A DNA stretch of 26,823 bases from Calvatia gigantea (taxonomy: Eukaryota; Basidiomycota; Agaricomycetes; Agaricales; Lycoperdaceae), in NCBI GenBank assembly GCA_025093985.1, contig JACAAK010000045.1:1-26823 (forward strand), written 5' to 3'. Both the position numbers and the translations under genes were made by a program. The notes below the pieces were generated by a model that saw only the letters and a program-made list of their open reading frames with translations, was not told where the DNA came from and ran no database searches. Each line of letters opens with the position of its first letter. The first letter of the stretch is position 1. Of the stretch, positions 1 through 7,862 are shown in pieces.

Positions 1-1206
1 TCACCGGCAGAGCGTAATTATGAAATATATGACAAGGAGCTACTGGCCATTATCCATGCCCTAAAGGAATGGAGACACTACCTGTTGGATGCAGAAGAAA
101 AATTTGAAATCTGGACCAACCACGAAAATTTGAAATACTACTGGGAACCACAAAAACTAAATGGATGACAAGCTTGATGGTACTTATACCTACAAGACTA
201 TAACTTCACACTGTGACATGTACCCAGAAAAACAAACACAAAGGCAGACCTATTGTTCCAAATCCACCTAATACTAGAGGAACAGGAAGACAAACTAGTC
301 ACCATGATCCAAGAAAGTTGGCTGCAAAAGGGGAGCACAGATGACACAGTGCTCTTACGAGCAGAACTATTCCTTGAACCAACATTCCTGGAACAGATCC
401 GAAACAAGCCTCAGCACGAGACAACTGTTCTCACTGAATTAAGAAAACCGGAGTCCAAACTCACTGAAGAACATGGAATCATCTACAGACAAAATAGCAC
501 ATACATACATCTCATCCAACCCAAAACTATGAGAAGAAATCCTAATACAGTACCACGACATGCCAGATGTAGGCCACCCAGGCCAACACAGGATAATGGA
601 ACTAATCAGCCACGATTACTGGTGGCCAACAATGCGAAAAGACATAAAAAGATACATCTGAGGATGCCAAGCCTGCCAGAAGAACAAAACAGGGACAATA
701 CCACTCAAATCGCCACTATACCCCCTCCCAGTTCCGAATGGGCCTTGGGAAGAAATCAGCATCAATATGATTGGGCCACTACTGGAGTCAAAAGGAAAAG
801 ACACAATACTGGTCGTCGTAGACCGCTTCACAAAAATGATATGGCTTATAGCGACTATCACGGACGTTTCATCCAAGGATATCGCAAGGATATATCAGGA
901 TGAAATATGGAAGCTACATGGACTACTGAGGAAAGTACTCAGTGACTGAGGACCTCAATTCACATCAGAATTCACCAAAGAACTATTCAAAGGGCTCGGC
1001 ATAGAATGCAACCTATCAACAGCATACCACCCACAAACAGACAGACAAACAGAGCGCATCAACAGAGAAGTAGAAATGTATATCTGCTTATACTGCAATT
1101 ACAACCAAGATGACTGGGCAGAATGGCTCTCCATTGCAGAATTTCAGTATAACAACAAACGACATGGAGGAACTCAAGCAACACCGTTCTTCCTAAACTA
1201 TGGAAG
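1..1206 (+). pseudogene. Decayed Ty3/gypsy pol fragment (RNase H to integrase), truncated
   Basis: Retrotransposon pol relic that enters from the left edge and stops exactly at the 5' LTR of the next element. Frame 1 begins inside RNase H (ELLAIIHALKEWRHYL). Near 500-530 the coding sense moves to the next frame, which gives the integrase zinc finger (YHDMPDVGHPG, then GCQACQ) and the catalytic core (VVVDRFTKM, GPQFTSEF, STAYHPQTD, TERINREVE), ending at TPFFLNYG. Six TGA codons interrupt it, at 166, 175, 214, 530, 659 and 947. At several of them the family has arginine, for example before GPQF at 947, so CGA to TGA change is the simplest reading. The first integrase aspartate is lost: SINMIG stands where the family has D-M-I-G. 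No LTR or 3' end remains. It is more decayed than the neighbouring element and cannot be functional. Confidence 0.9.
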
Positions 1207-1547
1207 TGTTACGAACTTACCACACCCCCGGACTCTCCGCACTAACGTATTAACCTTCCGTATGGACTTTCCATTCTTGTATACCCCGGTCCGTTCTTTA
1301 TTTATTTATCACATGTACTTCTACCTTTGCTTCTTATGATTCATTCTGAATCATGTTCCTGTTTCACTTTCATCTTTCCCATCATCGTACTTCTCTTTAC
1401 CTGACTCCATCTTCTTATGACTCGTACTTATCCTTCTATTCATTTCACCTATCCCTATGATTCCTTAGATTACCAATTAACCCGTAGTAGTTCTCATTGA
1501 CTCATATCTACTTACTACGTAATCTCTCATCTCCTATTCGCAGCTAG

Positions 1548-1555
1548 TATATAAA
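1548..1555 (+). promoter_or_regulatory. LTR TATA box
   Basis: TATATAAA inside the 5' LTR, repeated at 10054-10061 in the 3' LTR. It lies 34 bases before position 1582, where the sequence complementary to the primer-binding site begins. That is a normal TATA-to-start distance, so it is the likely promoter of the genomic RNA. Confidence 0.7.
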
Positions 1556-1581
1556 CCTTAAGTAGTACTTTGTATTACTTC

Positions 1582-1591
1582 AGGTTATTCT
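1582..1591 (+). promoter_or_regulatory. Putative RNA 5' end acting as self-primer
   Basis: AGGTTATTCT is the exact reverse complement of AGAATAACCT at 1828-1837, just after the LTR. In Schizosaccharomyces pombe Tf1 the first 11 bases of the mRNA fold back and prime reverse transcription. The same geometry is seen here: a short match at the expected transcription start pairing with the site next to U5. The copy in the 3' LTR is at 10088-10097. The start site itself is inferred from TATA spacing. Confidence 0.65.
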
Positions 1592-1827
1592 AGTAACAAG
1601 CTTCCTTATCTTCGCTCGTCTGCTACAAGGCTAACAACCTTGGGGACTGCAGTGACATTTAACTCGGACTTCTCAGACAAGTGCGAGCTTCTACTCGAGG
1701 GAGCGATCCGAAGCCTGCACAGAAGTCATTGAGACTTGTCAAATACTCCTGGGCTATAGCGTTGAACCTCTCCCTGAGTGGAGACGATCCGGGCCTGGTT
1801 GCGAAGTAAGGTAACGCACGTAACATA

Positions 1828-1837
1828 AGAATAACCT
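1828..1837 (+). promoter_or_regulatory. Primer-binding site, self-complementary (Tf1-like)
   Basis: AGAATAACCT begins 2 bases after the 5' LTR. No TGG-starting, tRNA-type binding site is present next to the LTR, which is what one expects if a tRNA primer is not used. Pairing with 1582-1591 is 10 of 10, and the bases on either side do not pair. Confidence 0.65.
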
Positions 1838-2609
1838 CACTTCTCTCGTTTCTATACGACTCCATTCTCTTACAGCCAGCTTCTGCCGATTATCCCTCCG
1901 TCCAGTTGACGTTGAGAAGCCTTCCCGGTAATAGGGTTAAGAAGAGTGGAACTTCGGGTCCACTGATTTGTTTATCTGTCCTCCGCTAAGTAGCGTTGAG
2001 AAGAGCGGGCCTGGCTACCGCTATCTATCTTTCTTCACCACGTCGTGAAAAGGGAAACGTCCCTTACACCCTCCTTCCTCATCCCCAGAACGATCATTCC
2101 ATACACCAACCCAACACTCATTCGAATCTCCTACTACTCCTCCGCCTAAACAAACTCATCAACCAGAAGGACCTTCTGCACCATTCTTAGAAAGGATTTA
2201 TCATACCCCACGCACTAGATCACAAAAACCAAAACTACTACAAGAATTACCAGCACCTACTAGAAAATCCACTGAGCCTGAACCACCGAAACCAACACAA
2301 AGTGGCAAATTCAACTATTTTCGACCCGATTCGCCCGAGCAAGGTCCATCTCAAGAGTCACTGCCACAGACACCATCCAGAGCCGTATCCCCTTCCCAAT
2401 TCGGAATCGAAAACCCCCACACCTTACCATCCGTCCTTGAAGACGACGAAGACAACGAGACATTCCATCAGCTGCCCGAACATCCATCTGACTTCCAAGA
2501 CGTCCTCAATCGAGGAGGAACCCATCTTATATACACTCCAGACACCCTCGAATACCCAGATATCCCGGGCTTTGAATCACAAGAACCAATTCATCCAGAG
2601 ATCGAAGGC
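1838..2609 (+). promoter_or_regulatory. ATG-free leader with in-frame coding-like extension of Gag
   Basis: From the TATA box to position 2609 (about 1,050 bases) there is no ATG in any frame; about 16 would be expected by chance. A scanning ribosome would therefore reach the gag ATG at 2610 first. Yet the gag frame is open from 2049 to 2609 without a stop and reads like protein: proline-rich at first, then pieces such as GKFNYFRPDSPEQGPSQESL and VLEDDEDNETFHQLPEHP. That adds 187 residues in front of the first methionine, with a TGA at 2046 just before. Either a non-AUG start or a splice feeds an extended Gag, or this is a former N-terminus that lost its start codon. Which of these is true cannot be told from the sequence. 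Confidence 0.6.
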
Positions 2610-4043
2610 ATGGCTACTTCCACTCAAACGCAAACTGAAACAAATAATGAACCAACCAACCAACCACCACCTCGATCAGGAGCTACAACTCCCATCTTCG
2701 GAATTGGACGACGAAGAACACCCGAAGAAGATCCTCCCCGTAGAGGTCGACAAGGAAGAGCGCCCTCTCCCTCCCCTCCCTCTTCACGAAACTCCAGCCA
2801 TGGTTCATTCACTCCGTCCTCTTTCTCCATTGGAAGAGAAGGAGGAGGTCGACGAAGACATCGTACTCCAGCCATTCAATTTGTAGGAAACGATGGGAAT
2901 TCGAAAGAAATCGGACAAAAGCCACCAAACTTCGACGGAACAAACCCCCGATTTAAAACCTGGTGGATGCTAGTCAAAAACTATCTCGAAATGAACCCTA
3001 GAGCATTTACGGATGACCAACGACAGATCAGATTCGTCCTCGGCCTTATGGTCGAAGGGAAAGCCAGATCCTGGTCTGAACAATATTACAAAAGCCGAAT
3101 TACCGATGCCCGTGGAAAGCCCATCCCTTGGAGATACTCTACCTTCGAAGAATTCGAAATTGAAATCTTGAAACACTTCACTCCAGTAGACGAACAAATC
3201 ACTGCGCGAAGACAATGGTACGAATTGAAGCAAAATAAGTCCTCTGCAGCAGACTTTAATCTTGAATTCCAATGCCTTGCATCTATCGGAGGAATTCAAG
3301 ACAATGAAGCATTAATTGAACAATATAAACGAGGACTCAATCCAAATCTCGCAAGAGAAGTATGGACTAGAAAAGAAGGACCACCCGAAACCATTGCTGA
3401 ATGGTATACCGATGCAGTACGGCGAGACTCTGTCAATCATCAAGCTGACGCAATGTGGCCTAGAAACTTCCCTCGAAACCCAACCCCCTACCAACCACCC
3501 CGTTTCCAACCAAACTACCACACTCGTTTTCAACCAAATCGCCAACCTGCACGAACCATACATGAAGTACAGGCAGAACCTCAAGACCCCTACGAACCAC
3601 CTTACAAAGACGAAGAACTGTATCCTCCAGAGCAAGACTACACTCATGAAGGCTATGACTTGGATGACCCGGAATTACAATTAAACGCTGTATTTACTGC
3701 TGAGCAAGTCGCTTGCTACAAAGCTGGGAAATGCATAGGCTGCAGAAAATTTGGACACCTTATCAGCAATTGTCCAAATCCTGACCCAAACCTGTCTAAG
3801 GAAAAACCACCTCCTAGATGACCCCACCCGCCACAAAGAAGATTCATGCAACCACCCCGTTATGCACAACCCTCACAACCTCAAGCTTCCAGGAATTACT
3901 CCGGTGCCGCTCCAAATCAAACCCGAAAGATCTCTGCACTCGATATCCAAGCAATGATCAGAGAACTCCCAACGGACGAAAGAATGGAATTCAGAGAAGC
4001 ATATATCTCTGATCCAACGCTCAAGCCCTTTGGGGATTTTTGA
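2610..4043 (+). CDS. gag: Gag (capsid and CCHC nucleocapsid), one in-frame TGA
   Basis: Structural protein that packages the element's RNA in cytoplasmic particles. The ATG at 2610 is the first in the transcript and has a good context (G at -3, G at +4). Residues 1-90 are low complexity (T, Q, P, R, S). Residues of about 100-280 match the Retrotrans_gag capsid type (PPNFDGTNPRFKTWW, LGLMVEGKARSWSEQY, FNLEFQCLASIGG). A CCHC knuckle follows at about 375-388 (CIGCRKFGHLISNC, C-X2-C-X4-H-X4-C). The frame meets TGA at 3819-3821 after 403 residues, then stays open and protein-like (DIQAMIRELPTDERMEF) to a second TGA at 4041-4043. The short form keeps the knuckle, so it could still work as Gag. Pol is in the -1 frame and overlaps the last 31 bases. 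Confidence 0.88.
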
Positions 4044-6508
4044 AGGCGTCACCCGATCCTGTAAAGGAATCGCTGGGTGACCCACAAATCAATCTAATAA
4101 AACTCCCTACCTCGGACAATAAAGCATCAATCTTCCTCCCTATCAAACTCAATCAGAACCATCTACGAAATATCCCAGTCACCGCTCTAATTGACTCGGG
4201 AGCCCAAGGAAACTTCATCTCCTCGAATTTTACAAACACCTACGGACTATGAACACGCCCTATCAAACATCCTATCAAAGTATCCAATGCGGATGGAACT
4301 CCCAATGAAAATGGATCAATCTATGAAAGCGTAGAATTGAACGCTTTAATTGATGGAAAACAATGCCAATTCGAAGCCTACATCTCAGGAATAGGATCCA
4401 AAGATCTAATCCTAGGATACCCATGGCTACAACAAACGAACCCAGACATAAATTGGACTACTCAAGAGTTCAAATGGCGAAACAACGACAACATCGTACC
4501 CTTAATCGTAAAATCCACAAACGGACCTACCACTATCAATGAAATCGCCTTAGATATCCATGGAATGAATGATACCGAACGCTACACCTACCTAGATGAA
4601 GACTTTGACCCACTTGCTGTAAAAGTCTTTGAAGCGATCGTCCATTCGGAAGAACCTGAACTCTCTATCGATGAACTCAAACTCTACTTGGAAAACATTG
4701 ATTTCAATGAATTCCATTTGGAACATGAACTCTACGAAATCACTCAAACTCCACATGAACTCGAAATCAATACGAAGATCACCCAAGCTACAAGTCTCGC
4801 ACAAAAATCAACCCCAAAAACCGATACAAAGGTACCCAGGAAATACAAGAAATTCGCTTCACTCTTCGACACGAAGAAATCCGAACGATTCCCCCCTCCC
4901 AGACCATACGACCATAAAATCGAACTCTTGGATACCTTTAAACCAGAACTAGGGAAAACGTACCCCTTATCACCCCTTGAAACCGAAGAACTCAAGAAGT
5001 TCATAAACGAAAACCTCCAAAAAGGATACATCCGAGAATCTGAATCTCCCATGGCCTCATCCTTCTTCTTCGTAGGAAAGAAGGACGGGAAACTTCGGCC
5101 ATGCCAAGATTACCGTTACCTAAATAAACATACCAAGAAGAATGCATACCCTATTCCTATGATAACGACAATTATGGACAAACTTCAAGGAGCAAAACTA
5201 TTCACAAAAATGGACGTCCGACTCGGATACAACAACATCCATATTCGAGAAGGAGACCAATGGAAAGCCGCATTCAAAACTCCAATCAGACTTTACAAGC
5301 CAAACGTCATGTTCTTTGGAATGTGCAACTCCCCAGCCACCTTCCAAAAGATGATAGACACCATATTCGCAAAAATGCTAGATAAAGGAGGAATTATAAT
5401 CTATATGGACGACATTCTCATCTACGCAAAAACTCAGGAAGAAATAGATCGCCTTACCTTGGAAGCACTCCAGATCTTGAAAGACAACGATCTATACCTG
5501 AAACTAGAAAAATGTGAATTCGATAAAACCCATCTAGAATATCTCAGCATGATAATCTCCCCCGACAAGATCGAAATGGACAACACCAAACTCCGTGGAA
5601 TAGAAGAATGGCCCTTACCCCGCACTACCCGCGATGTCAGAAAATTCATGGGATTCTGTAACTTCTACCGAAAATTCATACATCGCTATGCCGACATCTC
5701 TCGACCGCTTAATGCTCTTCTATCCAAAACAAAGAAATTCGAATGGGAATACAAAGCAAACGAAGCCTTCAGCCAACTAAAATCCGAATTCATGAAGAAA
5801 CCCGTTTTGCTGATGCCAGACCAAACAAAACCCTTCTTTATCGAAACCGATGCCTCAAAATATGCCTTAGGAGCAGTCCTATCACAGCAAGACATGAATG
5901 GAAACTACCACCCAGTAGCTTTCCTATCCAAAGCATTCAATCCTACCCAACGAAACTACGAAATACACGACAGGGAACTCCTTGCCATAATCACGGCACT
6001 AGAAGAATGGCGACATTACCTAGAAGGAGCCCAACATCGTGTAACCATACGGACTGATCACAAGAACCTCACCTTTTGGAGAAAACCCCAAAATATCTCC
6101 AGAAGACAAGCTCGATGGCTTGGTTTCCTCTCACACTTCGACTTCGCAATTGAACACGTCCCAGGAACCAAAATACCTGCCGCCGATGCCCTCTCACGTC
6201 AACCAGATCACACCCCAGATGATGACAATGACAACAAAAATGTTATTGTCTTACCCGAGGAAGTATTCCTCAGGGAAATCACTGTATTACCAGACAAACT
6301 GTTCATCTCCATGGTTGATCAGAAATTACAGGATGACATCGTAAAATCATTGAAATATGACGAAATCACCATGGAAGCCATGAAACGACTTCTATCAGAA
6401 TCACCAGAAGCAATAAATCCGAAATACGGGATGATTCCCCGGCCACATGGACATCTTATGACATTCGAAGGAAAGGTCATCATCCCAGAAGACATGGAAC
6501 TCCGCTGA
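4013..6508 (+). CDS. pol: Pol, first part: protease, reverse transcriptase, RNase H (in-frame TGA at 4250)
   Basis: Copies element RNA into DNA. The frame opens at 4013, in -1 relative to gag, so it needs a frameshift. The protease carries the aspartate motif ALIDSGAQGNFI (Asp codon 4193-4195). A TGA at 4250-4252 follows. RT motifs are FVGKKDGKLRPCQDYRYLN, FTKMDV (catalytic Asp at 5213), FFGMCNSPATFQ and YMDD at 5402-5413. RNase H has FFIETDASKYALGAVL (Asp at 5849), then DRELLAIITALEEWRHYL and IRTDHKNLTFW. All RT and RNase H catalytic residues I can see are present. The frame meets TGA at 6506-6508 and again at 6521-6523 before the integrase, so an unbroken Pol needs readthrough, or the copy is defective. 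The open piece from 4253 covers RT and RNase H completely. Confidence 0.92.
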
Positions 6509-6523
6509 CGTGTCATCCAATGA

Positions 6524-7801
6524 TACCACGACCACCCTTCGATCGGACACCCTGGAGAACAAGAAACTTATCGCCTCGCCAAAGCTGAAGTATATTGGCC
6601 AGGAATGAGTACCTTTATACGAAATTACGTTAAAGGATGCAGCGAATGCCAACAATTCAAAATTAACCGAAATCCTTCCCACCCTTCGTTGCAACCGATA
6701 CCACTGCCGATATCTACTAGACCATTCGCCCATATCGCTATGGATCTGCTGACCAATTTACCAAAATCCCACGGATTCGACTCAATTCTGTCCATAGTGG
6801 ACCATGGACTTACGAAGGGGGTAATTCTCACTCCTTGTACAAAGGAAATCACCGCCAAAGGAATTGCCGACATAATTATAGACAAGGTCTACACCAGATT
6901 CGGACTACCGGACAAGATAATCTCCGACCGTGACCCCAGATTCCGAGCAAACTCCAGTCAAGCTCTCATGAAACGACTTGGAATCACCCAATCATTCTCA
7001 TCAGCCTACCACCCTCAATCGGATGGAACAACAGAACGATTCAATCAGGAAATTGCAGCGTACCTATCTATCTACTGTACAGGAAATCCTTCCTCCTGGT
7101 CTAAAGCACTCCCAATCCTCGAATTCTCCCACAATTCACGAACACACTCAGACCGGAAACAAACCCCTTTTGAACTCATGTACGGAACAAAACCCCATGG
7201 AATACCCACCATTCTGGAGGAATCAAACTTCACCACTACTGAAGAACGAATAGAACTCCTAGACCATGCACAAAGAGAAGCAATTGCTGCCCACAAACTA
7301 GCTATGGAACGCATGGAGCAATGAATCAAAGCAAAATTCAAACCCTTCACCCTAGGACAAAAAGTGTGGCTTGAACGGAGAAACCTGAAACTCCCATTCA
7401 AATCAAACAAGATCGCACCAAAACGCCTCAGACCATTTACCATCAAAGAAGTCTTATCGCCACTCTCCTACCGACTGAAACTACCTGAAACATGGAAAAT
7501 TCACAACGTATTCCACGCTACCCTTCTCTCCGAATACACCGAAAACAATACCCATGGATCAAACCCACAACCACCTCTCCCTGACATAATAGAAGGAGAA
7601 GAAGAATACGAAATCGAAGGTATCTTGAACCATAGAACCAAGAATAAACAAAGGGAATACTATATCAAATGGAAAGGTTACAGTCATGAAGAAAACTCTT
7701 GGGAAAAGGAAGCACAACTCTTACCACATGCCCAAGAACTGTTACGAAAATACCAACGAGAACACCACCTAATTCCCATCCCACCGAAAAGATATAAATA
7801 A
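6524..7801 (+). CDS. pol: Pol, second part: integrase and chromodomain (in-frame TGA at 7322)
   Basis: Same frame as the upstream RT part, separated by TGA codons at 6506 and 6521. The integrase has the HHCC finger (YHDHPSIGHPG, then CSEC) and a DD35E core: Asp in AHIAMDLLTN, Asp in IISDRDPRF and Glu in GTTERFNQE, with 35 residues between the last two. A TGA lies at 7322-7324 between the core and the C-terminal region (FTLGQKVWLERRN, then RPFTIKEVL as a GPY/F-like module). The chromodomain spans about 7600-7760 (EYEIEGIL, then YYIKWKGYSHEENSWE). The aromatic cage residues Y, W and Y are kept, so histone H3 methyl-lysine binding is plausible. In known chromoviruses this directs insertion into heterochromatin. 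Stop TAA at 7799-7801. Confidence 0.9.
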
Positions 7802-7862
7802 TCCAGGATTCACCCAACTTCTCCATCATTCCTTAACAGCACTTCCACAAATCGAACTACCA

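Larger units (their letters stand above)
1207..1825 (+). repeat. 5' LTR (619 bp)
   Basis: Same sequence as 9713-10331, read base by base without a difference. It starts TGTTACGAAC and ends GCACGTAACA. It carries a TATA box at 1548-1555; the inferred RNA start lies just downstream near 1582, so U3 is about 375 bp and R plus U5 about 244 bp. About 25 CpG sites remain unmutated in both copies, which argues against strong mutational decay after this insertion. Confidence 0.96.

Noticed and set aside
253..903. 216-codon plus frame taken as one protein
   Set aside because: Only its first part has retroelement sense; from about 530 the integrase motifs are in another frame, so this is a frameshifted relic.
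2302..2886. 194-codon frame overlapping the gag start
   Set aside because: The gag frame over the same bases reads as real protein and continues into capsid; this one is a shadow.
2046..7324. Reassignment of TGA to tryptophan
   Set aside because: TGG is used normally throughout pol, and the older fragment has TGA at clear arginine positions, so mutation explains it better than an altered code.
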